Source of the DNA: Gari tellinella
Taxonomy: Eukaryota > Mollusca > Bivalvia > Cardiida > Psammobiidae
Reading direction: 5' to 3'
DNA: 64,000 nucleotides
Assembly: GCA_922989275.2 (NCBI GenBank)
Contig: OV277868.1
Span: 79,722,216-79,786,215, forward strand
Program-made: the position numbers and the translations under genes
Shown here: positions 10,301 to 20,509 of the stretch, piece by piece
Layout of the letters: each line of letters opens with the position of its first letter
Position numbering within the stretch: the first letter of the stretch is position 1
Notes under the pieces: generated by a model
What the model saw: the letters and a program-made list of their open reading frames with translations, nothing else
What the model was told of the DNA's origin: nothing
Databases searched by the model: none

Positions 10301-12448
10301 AACCTAAACACAGATTTCGAAACCTAAACGCGGGCCCTGAGTTCAAGGTCAATGTCACAGGGGTCCAAATGTTTCTGTGCATGGAAAGGTCTTGTCCATA
10401 TACACACACATACCAACTATGAAAGCAACACCTCAAGAGACATAGAAGTTATAGGCATTTTTCGAAACCTAAACACAGATTTCGAAACCTAAATGCGGAC
10501 CCTAAGTTCAAGGTCAAGGTCACAGGGGTCCAAATTTTTCTGTGCATGGAAAGGTCTTGTCCATATACACACACATACCAACAAGGGACATAGAAGTTAT
10601 AGGCATTTTTCAAAACCTAAACACAGGTTTCGAAACCTAAACGCGGGCCCTAAGTTCAAGGTCAATGTTACAAGGGTCCAAATTTTTCTGTGCATGGAAA
10701 GGTCTTGTCCATATACACACACATACCAACTATGAAAGCAATACCTCAAGGGACATAGAAGTTATAGACATTTTCTTAAAATTGTTTACGCCGTTCACGA
10801 CGACGCCACCGCCGACGACGACGACGACTACACCGGGGGTATTGCAATAGCTCGTCATGTACTTCGTACAGGCGAGCTAAAAACGGCAGAAATATTCTTG
10901 GTAATAGATACTCAGTAAAGTCTCAAGACAAACTTTGCAAACCAGATCTATCTAGATTACCCCAAAAAAAGTTTTTTGCAAAGACTAGGCACCTTTAAAC
11001 CTCTCTCAAGCTACTTTTAAAATAAACACAATAGTAGTACAATATTCTGCATTACTTGACACTAGTTCAGATCATTATATAGTAACTTAATAAGGACGCA
11101 TGATAAATCTGGATTTCGAACGCGAGGTTTTTCTGGAAGGACTATACTTGACACCTGTATTAAGCAGTCATCTCCTTTTAAAGATCACCAGTTTCTGTAC
11201 AAACAGTCGTTAAGAAAGATTGTTGTCTGTAAACCTATTCAGCCCTCGTGACGAGTAAACTGTCATTTACAAACAGTAAACATATAAAGAGTACACATGT
11301 CATATTAATGCAAACAGTGCAGACCCTGATCGGAGCCCTCTGATCATAGTCTGCACTGTTTGTAATACTGCAATAAATTGCAGACAGCAATCCCTTAATA
11401 GCACAGGGGCCAGACCCAAAAAAAAAGGTCTATACATAAAGAAAAGAAATAAATAGTCATAAATGGAATAGATTTAACTGAAAACTGGAATTGTCTATTT
11501 AAAGTTTCAGGGGTGAATGAGAAAATAGTTGTGCCAAAGAACAAGGTTAAGCTTACCGTTATGACCGTGTCCAATAAATCCAGAGTCAAAGCAACTGCAC
11601 TATTTCCGTCTTTCGCAGTAAGTGTACGGTTCTATATTAACACGGGCTACTCGGTTGTATCCGTGAGTTTCACTGTACCACAATATAGTTCACGTAAACA
11701 AGTCACGTGGTTTCAGTGAAAAAGCCATGCATTTCATACACTGATCCAAAAAGTGCAGCGATTCCCGTCAATTACTACTCAAAAGTCAAAACACGAGGGC
11801 TCGACACGTTTAATTTACGTATATAAAGTTCATAAACCATTACATTGTACGATTTGCAAGTGTATACACGTTCCTCGAGATGCACGTGCTGATGTTTTCT
11901 TGAAATAAACTTCGTATTAGAGAATACTGAAAAAAGCACGGATTGTATGTGTTTTTGCGCTGTCTGCTTTAGCTTAATAATTATTATTCAACATTTTTTC
12001 TTCAAATTATTCAAAACTGTCAGGCAGTGAATGCTATGAACAGAGGATCGTTAGGCAGAATAGTGGACACCGATAGATTATCGATAAACTGTCCTACGCT
12101 AGCTTGCGTGCCCGTCAATGTTCGGCTCTTACCGCTCGGTATTTACGGAAACTCCCGACGACTCTTTGAACATATTAATTTTATTTTCAATTTGAAAAAG
12201 GACCAAATTAACATTAACTTACAATTCTTAAATTTATACCAAAAGAAAGAACAAATAGTCAAGTATACGAGCCCGTTTGTACAGAATTGATATCGATTTG
12301 TATAAATGCACAAGGTCGTGTTATATTATCCGTGTCGAGGCTTATTTTCAGCATTTTACTCTTTGTTTAATGTGATTTAGAGGTGTCTTTTTAAACTTAA
12401 AAAAGGACCAAAATCTTATTAAAATATTTTTTCAAAACAAATTCCATC
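7045..12448. repeat. 5.74-kb tandem duplication, right copy
   Basis: This is the second copy of the block starting left of the window. The match to the left copy ends at 12448 (equivalent to 6707). Because 1-18 already match 7045-7062, the segment 6708-7044 is probably the left part of this copy, which would put the head-to-tail junction at 6707/6708 and make the unit 5741 bp. It lacks the 1.29-kb insertion of the left copy, so that insertion came after duplication or was lost here. It holds the same MITEs and the same pearl-like element. Confidence 0.93.
9785..10883 (+). mobile_element. Pearl/Helentron-like element (right duplicate)
   Basis: This is the duplicate of the element at 4033-5130, with the same termini, 166-bp cores and GAC microsatellite. 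The two copies differ at single bases only (for example GGCATTTT here against GGTATTTT in the fifth core). Confidence 0.8.
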
Positions 12449-12660
12449 ATAAAGGAAAATGTTTAAGCTAACACAGGCCGTTTGCACAGGAACGATATCT
12501 GTCCAGAAAAAAAAGTTATTACAAGTTATGTAAAAATGCCCTTCTTATTTTAATGCTCGAAATTGAAAGCAAGTGGGCCACCTGCGTGTCCACTATTCTG
12601 CGTAACGTCTAATAGGAACCCTATTATCAAGATCCACACTGTGTGGGTAGGCATATCATT

Positions 12661-12867
12661 GTTAGTAAAACCTCTCTATTACGGCCACTTAATTCTGTTA
12701 ATTATTTTATATTCAAGGCGGGTGGCTGCTTAAAGCAATGTGACTGTAAAACAGAAGCTCCTTTAGGAGCTTCTGTTTTACGTTCACATTACTTTAAGCT
12801 GCAATTTGTAATTTATTCAGTCAATTAGCCGTCTTTTGAATGGTCGTAATAGAGAGTTTTTACTGTA
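12661..12867. mobile_element. AAACCTCTCTATTACG MITE with internal hairpin
   Basis: Outer inverted repeats are GTAAAACCTCTCTATTACGG (12664) and CGTAATAGAGAGTTTTTAC (12845-12863). The inside is the hairpin GCTTAAAGCAATGTGACTG...GCTTTAAGC-like (12722-12802) centred on GCTCCTTTAGGAGC. The outer repeats resemble Tc1/mariner-type termini. The same shell with the same kind of hairpin is at 54051-54260. Confidence 0.8.
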
Positions 12868-12904
12868 TACTGTTTACTACGGGCGCGTTTATATGCATCA
12901 CTAG

Positions 12905-12975
12905 GACTCGAATTAAAGCAATATGAAGTTTATAAAGAAAGCTCCTACAGAAGCTTTCTGCTTTACTTTTAGAAA
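12905..12975. repeat. GCTCC hairpin, imperfect
   Basis: Arms AAAGCTCC and GGAGCTTT-like sequence sit inside TTAAAGCAATATGAAG...CTTTACTTTTAG. It is a diverged relative of the hairpin at 12722-12802, without outer repeats. Confidence 0.55.
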
Positions 12976-13074
12976 CGTCCTTCGGATGAGACTTTATAAA
13001 CCGAGTTCCAATGTTTTGCACTTGGCATCTAAAAGAACCAGAGAACTCTTTCGATTATAATAGTAAGGCATCGC

Positions 13075-13165
13075 GCCCGGGTTCTCTGTATCCGCTCCCC
13101 TCTCTCTGGGGCGTCCAATTAGCCCATAGATGGCAGAAACGGACGTTAAGAAAGAAAGAAACAAA
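13075..13165 (+). mobile_element. Possible retroposon 3' tail with a GAAA run
   Basis: The GC-rich stretch CCCCTCTCTCTGGGGCGTCC, then GGCAGAAACGGACGTTAAGA, ends in a short AAGAAAGAAAGAAAC run. Such a short tandem tail is usual for a LINE or SINE 3' end. No coding part is attached, and the rest of 12976-13570 shows nothing else I recognise. Confidence 0.35.
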
Positions 13166-13570
13166 CTAAAACTTATAAAGAATGAGTTGGGTAAACCCAG
13201 TTAAGCCTAGCGTATGCTTGGAAAACTGCAATGGACTTGCCCTGTGTGCTTTTTGGAAAATTGCATTATAGATACAAGGATGATCTATAGACAATATACC
13301 ATTTTTATCACCAGAGCATAACAATTCATATGAAAAAGCAAACAGCGCAGACACTAATGAAACGCTGGGTCCCATCATGGTTGAGATTGCATGTGGTTAA
13401 AACCACCTTTAACAAGTTTGAGCAGTGTAGATTAACGTTACATTAGTAAAGCACCTTCGTTATCAGCCTTCATTAAGGGTGCATTGTCATATCTACCCCA
13501 CAGAGACCCCCACTACCCACGGTTATCGCCCATTAACAGCAGGGATAGAGATCTTCACAATGAAGTGGGT

Positions 13571-13782
13571 TTAACCCCTTCACTGCCATGACGTCAGCAA
13601 TTTTAAACAATTGTCGTCTGCTTTTATTTCTCAAATTCAAATTTTTAGGTATTTTGACTTAAGAAATATTGAAATGAGTGTCAAACAGTTTAGATCCTAA
13701 TATATAATACGCGGCGTCTGGTCAGGATCGAAACAGTTTGCAAATATTTATTGTAATCGGTGTAAAGCAGTGAAGGGGTTAA
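13571..13782. mobile_element. TTAACCCCTTCACTGC MITE
   Basis: Perfect outer inverted repeats TTAACCCCTTCACTGC and GCAGTGAAGGGGTTAA (the latter with a short AA/GT interruption upstream) bracket 212 bp. TGACGTCA sits just inside the left end, and a GACGCC-type hairpin lies at about 13690-13742. There is no coding capacity. Members also occur at 14729, 17233, 46893, 55520 and 55845. Confidence 0.85.
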
Positions 13783-14079
13783 CATCAAGAAGAAAATTCC
13801 TCATTAGATTGGTAGATTATTAAGGATCGGTGTTTGTCAAATTGGGAGATATTTCAGATGTTACTATACTTGTCGATTAGAGAGATAACAGAATTTCTAT
13901 ATAGCATCTACAGATGTATTCATTCTGTTGTGATTTATAACCTACATAATCCTTTTCACTTAACCCATTTCTCAATTAATACGCATTTTCACTCCTGAAA
14001 TGTATCCATCCGCTGAAGAAACTAGTTCCACTTTAAACAGTCATGAATATGGACAATAAGAATATTTTCTATACCTAGC

Positions 14080-14163
14080 AGATGGTAGCTTAAAGCAGGT
14101 TGAAAGTAAAGCAGAATGCGCCTTAAGGCACATTCTGCTTCACGTTCAACCTGCTTTAAGGTG
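14080..14163. repeat. GCTTAAAGCAGG...GCGCCTTAAGGC hairpin
   Basis: This is a clean palindrome. The left arm TTAAAGCAGGTTGAAAGTAA runs through GCAGAATGCGCC, the centre is CCTTAAGG, and the mirror ends at CCTGCTTTAAGG. It is the best example of a family also found at 45680, 53737 and 56274. Confidence 0.88.
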
Positions 14164-14240
14164 TCAGCGAATATAGAAAAGGGTTATGAGGGTAATGGAA
14201 AACAACCCTTCTGCACATTACAGTTGAATTTGTGATAACG

Positions 14241-14300
14241 TTTACAAACAGTCCGGATCCAGATGAGACGCAGTCACGCAGTGTAACCCGGCGTTTCAGA
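14241..14300. repeat. Degenerate GACGC half hairpin
   Basis: TTACAAACAGTCCGGATCC followed by AGATGAGACGCAG is the left arm of the CAAACAGTTTGGATCC hairpin. The right arm is only hinted at by CCCGGCGTTTC. Confidence 0.5.
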
Positions 14301-14392
14301 AAGATGATGCAGATATATCAACTCTGAGAATAGTTACAGACGGCAACTTTTACAGACGACATTTACATAGCCTGCTGACAGTCAACAATATT

Positions 14393-14653
14393 CTTGGCGC
14401 GTTTCATAAAACATCGTCTGACAAATGTTGTCATAAGTCAGATTATAAAAGTCTCAATTATTATTTATTTGTCCATCTAATCCTGTCTTGTGACATCTCT
14501 TTGGAAACGTTTTGAAAATATTATAAAAGAAGATTCCAAAAAGAGATGTCACAAGACAGGATTAGCTAGAGAAATAAAAAAAACAATGTACATGTAATTT
14601 AAAGTTTTGACTTACGACTGTTTTTGTCATACGAAGTTTTATTGAAATGGGAC
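14393..14653. mobile_element. GTTTCATAAAAC palindromic MITE, ~260 bp
   Basis: The ends CGTTTCATAAAACATCG and ACGAAGTTTTATTGAAATGG are inverted. The interior is itself a long inverted repeat, with TCCTGTCTTGTGACATCTC mirrored by GAGATGTCACAAGACAGGA around 14484-14562. It is a foldback element without coding sequence. Better-preserved members are at 22125 and 63760. Confidence 0.85.
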
Positions 14654-14728
14654 CATATATAGATCTATTACCAGTCCGTAATTGACTAACATATTTAACC
14701 CTTTCATGATCAAATTTGTCGACAGGTT

Positions 14729-14937
14729 TTTTACCCCTTCACCACAATAGTGTCGTTTGCTTCAATATTATTGTCTGATATTTCGTTTCAAAGTTAAATC
14801 TAAGGCAATATGTCTATCGGAATTTCGAAACGAGTGTCAAATGTTTGGGTCCTGATCAGACGCCGCGTCACGCGGCGTCTGATCAGGACCAAAACTGTTT
14901 GCAAACGCGCTTTATGGCATCATTGAGGTTGAACCTA
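14729..14937. mobile_element. CCCCTTCAC MITE with a perfect GACGCCGCG hairpin
   Basis: Outer ends are TACCCCTTCACCACAATAG and GGCATCATTGAGGTTGAACC. Inside, a hairpin at 14839-14903 has arms TTTGGGTCCTGATCAGACGC and the mirrored GCGTCTGATCAGGACC around GCGTCACGC. The interior order is opposite to that at 17233-17426, so it is in reverse orientation. Confidence 0.75.
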
Positions 14938-15065
14938 TTTGTGTCTAGCCTCCTATAAATGGGACATAACAAACAGTGCCGATTCAGATCAGCAAAAGTA
15001 TGGAAGAATCCACAAATTGGATAGGTTGAGGACAATGCTATACTTAATATCGGTAGTCTACGGAG

Positions 15066-15161
15066 AGCGATCGGCAATTTTCGTCAATTGTCAACTCGTT
15101 CCGAACCAGGCAAAAGCATAGTGCCGAACGGGTCGTCAGTTGACGAAAATTGCCGATCGCT
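15066..15161. repeat. AGCGATCGGCAATTTTCGTC inverted repeat
   Basis: The left arm AGCGATCGGCAATTTTCGTC (15066) is mirrored by GACGAAAATTGCCGATCGCT (15142-15161). Outer parts are perfect, inner parts diverged, with a ~20-base loop. It would form a ~40-bp stem and belongs to none of the other families here. Confidence 0.85.
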
Positions 15162-15210
15162 ACATACGTATGTACCAATTATGGTCTGATTTCATTAGGA
15201 GTCCTCAACC

Positions 15211-15310
15211 TTAAGGTGGATCGCAAGCGGGACCCCCGCATTTCTAGTTCCGGAAATGCTCATGATTTTCACATGATCTTGAACATTTAGAAATGTTAGG
15301 ATTTTATATG
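15211..15310 (+). repeat. Dispersed repeat, copy 1 (AGTTCCGGAAATGCT)
   Basis: TTAAGGTGGATCGCAAGCGG, then TAGTTCCGGAAATGCTCATG and ATTTTCACATG, match the reverse complement of 53530-53605. Two copies in opposite orientation show a dispersed element. Type unknown. Confidence 0.6.
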
Positions 15311-15389
15311 AGCACCTAACGGTATATATAGCACTGTCTTCAACGACCGAGGTTAGTGTGATCTGAAGTTTTTATGCTATAGAGTAAAG

Positions 15390-15525
15390 CCAGAGCCCCG
15401 AGGTCAGAAAGCGTCGAAAGGAGTCTGAGATCAATCTCAATCATTTGATTGAAAAGCTTAAATATGTTCAATCAAATGCTAGTTGAGAACGACCTCAGAC
15501 GCTTTAATATATAACCTCGGACCCT
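15390..15525. repeat. CAGACGCTTT inverted repeat
   Basis: AGGTCAGAAAGCGTCG...TCAATCATTTGATTGAA mirrors TTCAATCAAATGCTAGTTG...CCTCAGACGCTTT. Only the right-hand half of a relative is seen at 24440-24555, so the element is mobile or was. Confidence 0.7.
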
Positions 15526-15866
15526 GCAATCAATGCCACTCGCGAAGACGTTTGTTCAAGATGAGCTACATTTTCTTCACAGCAGTTGCTTGTATCTAAT
15601 AAAACACAAATGGCCAGGTGTGGCGGCATTAAAGCTAGTAAAATTGCGTATCACTTGCTGCTTTATATAATGCAAGTTCGAGCTTTACACATAGGTGACG
15701 TCCCTTGTTATATAATTAAGACTTACGCAGTGATCCCCCTTGCTGTCTGTTACAAGTGTGGATAACTTTTATTTAGAATTTTGAAATTTGGTATGGGGTC
15801 ATTTCCATTATATTTTTGTATCTTATTGTTTACTTTGCCAGATATAATTCATCAAAATCTTGTGTT

Positions 15867-15938
15867 TATTGTGTTTTCCATTTGTACACAGATTTTGATG
15901 ACATCATCAAAATATGTGTACACATGGAAAACACAAGA
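15867..15938. repeat. TTGTGTTTTCCAT hairpin
   Basis: TTGTGTTTTCCATTTGTACA (15869) followed by CAGATTTTGATGA is mirrored by TCATCAAAAT and TGTGTACACATGGAAAACAC. The 33-bp arms carry few mismatches and almost no loop. The flanks 15526-15866 and 15939-16185 show nothing I recognise. Confidence 0.85.
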
Positions 15939-16185
15939 AATATGGCGACGTTGTGTGACTTTTAACCGCCATGGAGTTTAAACCTATGAGTATAAACACA
16001 AACTATCAGTATGTCTGCAGTGACATTACACAAACGTGTTGACTTTTTACACTAAATGATTAGATCATTTGGGTTTAACCTGTGAATAACATGTAAGATT
16101 CATGTCACATTACGTATGGAATTCACCCATCGGCTAGAAGGTTTCTCAATTACAAGTCTGTTGAATATTAGTTGTAGCAATCGTC

Positions 16186-16793
16186 ATGATCCTTTCATGT
16201 TATGTTCAAACACTGTATTTAATATTTCTAATAATGAAAACACTGGGGTGTTACAGTATTTTGGGTGAAGTATCTCCCCTTTTGAACTTAGACATCCACG
16301 TTAAGATTTTGATCAACCTAGCAAATGCCATCCTCTTAAAGCATTTGTCACTGCAACTTATGTTTTTATTCAATAATCGCTTCACCTCAAACACATTTCT
16401 TATCCTACACTAGATGCGCATAATTCTAGATGGTATGTTGTATGAATTTTCTCCCCTTTTGAACTTAGACATCCACGTTAAGATTTTTGATCAACCTAGA
16501 AAATGGCCTTCACTTAAGGCATATATCACTAAAACTAATATTTTTATTGAATAATCGCTTCACCTCAAACGTATTACTTGTCCTACACTAGATGCGCATA
16601 ATTCTTGATGGTATTTTGTGTGAATTATCTCCCTTTTGAACTTAGCCATCCACGTTAAGATTTTTGATCAACCTAGAAAATGCCCTCCAATTAAAACATA
16701 CATTACTACAACTACTGTTTTTTATTCCATAACTGCTTTTAGTACAAGGAGCAGATAGTCGAGTTTGCTGTCTTATGGACAGCTCTTGTTACA
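16186..16793 (-). mobile_element. Pearl-like element, reverse strand, ~178-bp cores
   Basis: On the reverse strand the left terminus AACAAGAGCTGTCCATAAGA runs from 16793. Core repeats with landmark TTGAACTTAGACATCCACG follow at 16280, 16457 and 16637 (plus-strand positions), about 178 bp apart, with the second landmark CCTACACTAGATGCGCATAA. The terminus matches those at 4033 and 42667, but the core sequence is unrelated to the 166-bp cores. The expected right-terminal hairpin is not seen on the low-coordinate side, so the element is probably truncated. Confidence 0.65.
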
Positions 16794-16799
16794 TTACAG

Positions 16800-17148
16800 A
16801 TATAGGGTGTACCCGTCTAACTGTCCGTAATACAGTATATAGATTTTATCTTTATTAGGGTATCTCGACACCAGGAAGTCGACACAAGTAGCACGTTATT
16901 ATTTGCTATGCCCATTATCACTCAAGCGATGGACTATCATGTACATGTATACATTCTCTAAAAACCGTGTGGTTTCGTTTTCATATTAGATGTAGTGTGA
17001 CTTTAACAAGTTTATAATTAATTTGTGCGACAAACATGTAGTTGAAAAATCAACTGTTATGCTACACATTGATGCGGTGGACACATTATTAGGGAATTAC
17101 TACACAGTGTATGTTTCTTGTCAATTTTACGGTACGCGATAGCTTCAA
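16800..17148. other. Non-coding, nothing recognised
   Basis: AT-rich sequence upstream of the B-box gene. I see no repeats, RNA genes or open frames of note. Confidence 0.5.
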
Positions 17149-17212
17149 CATCACTCTTCCTATGATTAGAAACTTTCAGAAACATTCCAAAGTTGAACTG
17201 CGTTCCCGTGTA
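17145..17212 (+). promoter_or_regulatory. Conserved 5' block of B-box gene 1
   Basis: TTCAACATCACTCTTCC, TATGATTAGAAACT and AGTTGAACTGCGTTCC occur in the same order upstream of the other two B-box genes (47768-47835 on the plus strand, 39640-39708 on the reverse strand). Conservation outside coding sequence suggests promoter or 5' UTR. Here it lies 358 bp from the start codon because a TTAACCC-type MITE (17233-17426) separates them; in gene 3 the gap is about 20 bp. Confidence 0.5.
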
Positions 17213-17232
17213 GGCCTACGGTAACACCAGGA

Positions 17233-17426
17233 TTTAACCCTTTCACTCTCATTGACGTCATAAAGCGCGTTTGCAAACAGTTTGGGTCCTGATCATACTG
17301 ATCAGGGTCTAAACTGTTTGACATTCGTTACAAAAATTCGTCAGTCATAGTGCCTTAAATATAACTTTGAAACGATATTGTAGACAACAATATTGAAGCA
17401 GAGACAATATGACAGTGAAGGGGTAA
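17233..17426. mobile_element. TTAACCCTTTCACT MITE between 5' block and start codon
   Basis: Ends TTAACCCTTTCACTCTCATT and ACAGTGAAGGGGTAAA are inverted. TGACGTCA and AAAGCGCGTTTGCAAACAG lie inside the left end, and a short hairpin TTTGGGTCCTGATCAT...CAGGGTCTAAAC spans 17271-17322. It interrupts the conserved 5' flank of B-box gene 1. Confidence 0.8.
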
Positions 17427-17569
17427 AAACTTCGCGAACATTTTTATCATGATAGGATTAACACCAAGCTTATACTAGGTCGGCGCCATAATTATGACAA
17501 TTTTATGTGTCGCAGACTCGCAATGCCGTCAAGCTCAACACAATCAAGCGTATAGCACTTTAAGGGACG

Positions 17570-20509
17570 ATGGCGACTTCTATGTCAAAAGGGTCAATGT
17601 CAGCAGGTTCGGAGTTCGTGTTTGACTTTTACTGTGAACTATGTTTCCAGGATGGTGGTATGAAAGAGGCTAGTGGATATTGTGTAAACTGTGAGGATTA
17701 CTTGTGCCGGGACTGTTTTTCAGTCCATAAGAAAACAAGGCCAACCCAACACCATGAAGTACTTGACAAAACAAGCATGCCGAAAACTGTACCCCTCTCA
17801 GGTGACAAAGTTAGCAAAGACATATCCAGTATGTGTAAACAGCACATAGGTAAATCAATCGAGTTTTATTGCAAGTCACATGATTTTCTTGGTTGTAGTA
17901 AATGTATTTTTATCAGTCATAGAAGTTGTAATCATGTTGAATGTATCGAAGATGAATCCGCCAACTTGTTAGTGAGCAATGTGTATCAAGATTTTGTACA
18001 GAAACTAGAATTCCTAGAGCAAAGAACACGTGACATAACCACTCAGTCACATAACAACGTGTCTGAAGTTCAAAAATGTTTTTCGAAAGCAATAGAAGCA
18101 TTTAGGAACTTCAGAGTTGAAATAAATGATTTGCTGGACAAACAAGAAAATAAAATAAAATTGCAACTTAACAAAATAAGGGAGGAGGATATAGATCAAA
18201 TAAATTCGAATGAAGATATACTTAATTCCTTACAGAAAAGGATTGAAAAGATAGCGTCCGAAATTAAGGATCTCGAAAATGCAATGAAAACATGTGAGCT
18301 GTATATTATTATGAACAAGTCTAAGCAGGAGATAACTGACATGGAAACGTCTCTGACCAAGGTGGAACATACTCAAGTTAGGAGATACATCTTCAAATCC
18401 AGCACAGAATTTAAATCCACATTAGATGACAGCAGTTCCATCGGAATTGTTTTGATAAATCCAAGAGAGCAAACACCGAATATGACGTCAGAGCAGTCAG
18501 CATCTGGTTGGCCGATAAAAGAGTCAGCAGACAATTCGAAATCCAAGCAGTCAGCATCTGATTGGCCGATAAAAGAGTCAGCAGACAATTCGAAATCAAA
18601 GCAGTCAGCATCTGATTGGCCGATAAAAGAGTCAGCAGACAATTCGAAATCAAAGCAGTCAGCATCTGGTTGGCCGATAAAAGAGTCAGCAGACAATTCG
18701 AAATCCAAGCAGTCAGCATCTGATTGGCCGATAAAAGAGTCAGCAGACAATTCGAAATCCAAGCAGTCAGCATCTGATTGGCCGATAAAAGAGTCAGCAG
18801 ACAATTCGAAATCAAAGCAGTCAGCATCTGATTGGCCGATAAAAGAGTCAGCAGACAATTCGAAATCCAAGCAGTCAGCATCTGATTGGCCGATGAACGT
18901 GTCAGCAGACAATTCGAAATCAAAGCAGTCAGCATCTGATTGGCCGATAAAAGAGTCAGCAGACAATTCGAAATCCAAGCAGTCAGCATCTGATTGGCCG
19001 ATAAAAGAGTCAGCAGACAATTCGAAATCAAAGCAGTCAGCATCTGATTGGCCGATAAAAGAGTCAGCAGACAATTCGAAATCCAAGCAGTCAGCATCTG
19101 ATTGGCCGATAAAAGAGTCAGCAGACAATTCGAAATCCAAGCAGTCAGCATCTGATTGGCCGATAAAAGAGTCAGCAGACAATTCGAAATCCAAGCAGTC
19201 AGCATCTGGTTGGCCGATAAAAGAGTCAGCAGACAATTCGAAATCAAAGCAGTCAGCATCTGATTGGCCGATAAAAGAGTCAGCAGACAATTCGAAATCC
19301 AAGCAGTCAGCATCTGATTGGCCGATAAAAGAGTCAGCAGACAATTCGAAATCCAAGCAGTCAGCATCTGATTGGCCGATAAAAGAGTCAGCAGACAATT
19401 CGAAATCAAAGCAGTCAGCATCTGATTGGCCGATGAACGTGTCAGCAGAAAATTCGAAATCAAAGCAGTCAGCATCTGGTTGGCCGATGAACGTGTCAGC
19501 AGAAAATTCGAAATCAAAGCAGTCAGCATCTGGTTGGCCGATGAACGTGTCAGCGGACAATTCGAAATCAAAGCAGTCAGCATCTGATTGGCCGATGAAC
19601 GTGTCAGCAGAAAATTCGAAATCAAAGCAGTCAGCATCTGGTTGGCCGATGAACGTGTCAGCGGAAAATTCGAAATCAAAGCAGTCAGCATCTGGTTGGC
19701 CGATGAACGTGTCAGCGGAAAATTCGAAATCAAAGCAGTCAGCATCTGGTTGGCCGAAGTACGTGTCAGCGGAAAATTCGAAATCAAAGCAGTCAGCATC
19801 TGGTTGGCCGATGAACGTGTCAGCGGAAAATTCGAAATCAAAGCAGTCAGCATCTGGTTGGCCGAAGTACGTGTCAGCAGAAAATTCGAAATCCAAGCAG
19901 TCAGCATCTGGTTGGCCGATGACAGTGTCAGCGGAAAATTCGAATTCAAAGCAGTCAGCATCTGGTTGGCCGATGACAGTGTCAGCAGAAAATTCGAAAT
20001 CCAAGCAGTCAGCATCTGGTTGGCCGATGACAGTGTCAGCGGAAAATTCGAATTCAAAGCAGTCAGCATCTGGTTGGCCGATGACAGTGTCAGCAGAAAA
20101 TTCGAAATCAAAGCAGTCAGCATCTGGTTGGCAGATAAACGTGTCAGCAGAAAATTCGAAATCAAAGCAGTCAGCATCTGGTTGGCCGATGAAAGTGTCA
20201 GCAGACAATTCGAAATCAAAGCAGTCAGCATCTGATTGGCCGATGAACGTGTCAGCGGAAAATTCGAAATCCAAGCAGTCAGCATCTGTTTGGCCGATGA
20301 AAGTGTCAGCAGACAATTCGAAATCCAAGCAGTCAGCATCTGGTTGGCCGATGAACGTGTCAGCGGAAAATTCGAATTCAAAGCAGTCAGCATCTGGTTG
20401 GCCGATGAACGTGTCAGTGGAAAATTCGATTTCAAAGCAGTCAGCATCTGGTTGGCCTATGAAAGTGTCAGCACAAAAATCTAATTCAAAGCAGTCAACA
20501 TCCGGTTAG
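17570..20509 (+). CDS. B-box/coiled-coil protein with ~37 tandem 18-residue repeats
   Basis: 979 codons without introns. Two B-box-type zinc sites come first: C22, C25, C38, C41, C46, C49, H53 and H61, then the B-box-2 pattern C89-x2-H92, C101-x2-H104, C109-x2-C112, H117 and H122. Residues ~135-270 are a charged heptad-like coiled coil. From ~308 to the end there are about 37 copies of an 18-residue unit (core SKQSASDWP then IKESADNSK). No RING finger precedes the B-boxes, so a direct ubiquitin-ligase role is not supported; this is a TRIM-like B-box/coiled-coil protein. The start is the ATG in GGGACGATGGCG, shared with gene 3. The stop is a TGG-to-TAG change inside a repeat unit, and the repeat continues ~45 bp beyond it. 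Partner and function are unknown. Confidence 0.88.
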   Translation: MATSMSKGSMSAGSEFVFDFYCELCFQDGGMKEASGYCVNCEDYLCRDCFSVHKKTRPTQHHEVLDKTSMPKTVPLSGDKVSKDISSMCKQHIGKSIEFYCKSHDFLGCSKCIFISHRSCNHVECIEDESANLLVSNVYQDFVQKLEFLEQRTRDITTQSHNNVSEVQKCFSKAIEAFRNFRVEINDLLDKQENKIKLQLNKIREEDIDQINSNEDILNSLQKRIEKIASEIKDLENAMKTCELYIIMNKSKQEITDMETSLTKVEHTQVRRYIFKSSTEFKSTLDDSSSIGIVLINPREQTPNMTSEQSASGWPIKESADNSKSKQSASDWPIKESADNSKSKQSASDWPIKESADNSKSKQSASGWPIKESADNSKSKQSASDWPIKESADNSKSKQSASDWPIKESADNSKSKQSASDWPIKESADNSKSKQSASDWPMNVSADNSKSKQSASDWPIKESADNSKSKQSASDWPIKESADNSKSKQSASDWPIKESADNSKSKQSASDWPIKESADNSKSKQSASDWPIKESADNSKSKQSASGWPIKESADNSKSKQSASDWPIKESADNSKSKQSASDWPIKESADNSKSKQSASDWPIKESADNSKSKQSASDWPMNVSAENSKSKQSASGWPMNVSAENSKSKQSASGWPMNVSADNSKSKQSASDWPMNVSAENSKSKQSASGWPMNVSAENSKSKQSASGWPMNVSAENSKSKQSASGWPKYVSAENSKSKQSASGWPMNVSAENSKSKQSASGWPKYVSAENSKSKQSASGWPMTVSAENSNSKQSASGWPMTVSAENSKSKQSASGWPMTVSAENSNSKQSASGWPMTVSAENSKSKQSASGWQINVSAENSKSKQSASGWPMKVSADNSKSKQSASDWPMNVSAENSKSKQSASVWPMKVSADNSKSKQSASGWPMNVSAENSNSKQSASGWPMNVSVENSISKQSASGWPMKVSAQKSNSKQSTSG

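Noticed and set aside
18373..20447. Two reverse-strand frames of ~650 and ~680 codons and a plus-strand frame of 215 codons
   Set aside because: They lie wholly within the 54-bp repeat and exist because the unit lacks stops in these frames; no independent domain.
17570..20509. A RING-type ubiquitin ligase (TRIM E3)
   Set aside because: Both zinc motifs fit B-boxes; no C3HC4 RING precedes them.
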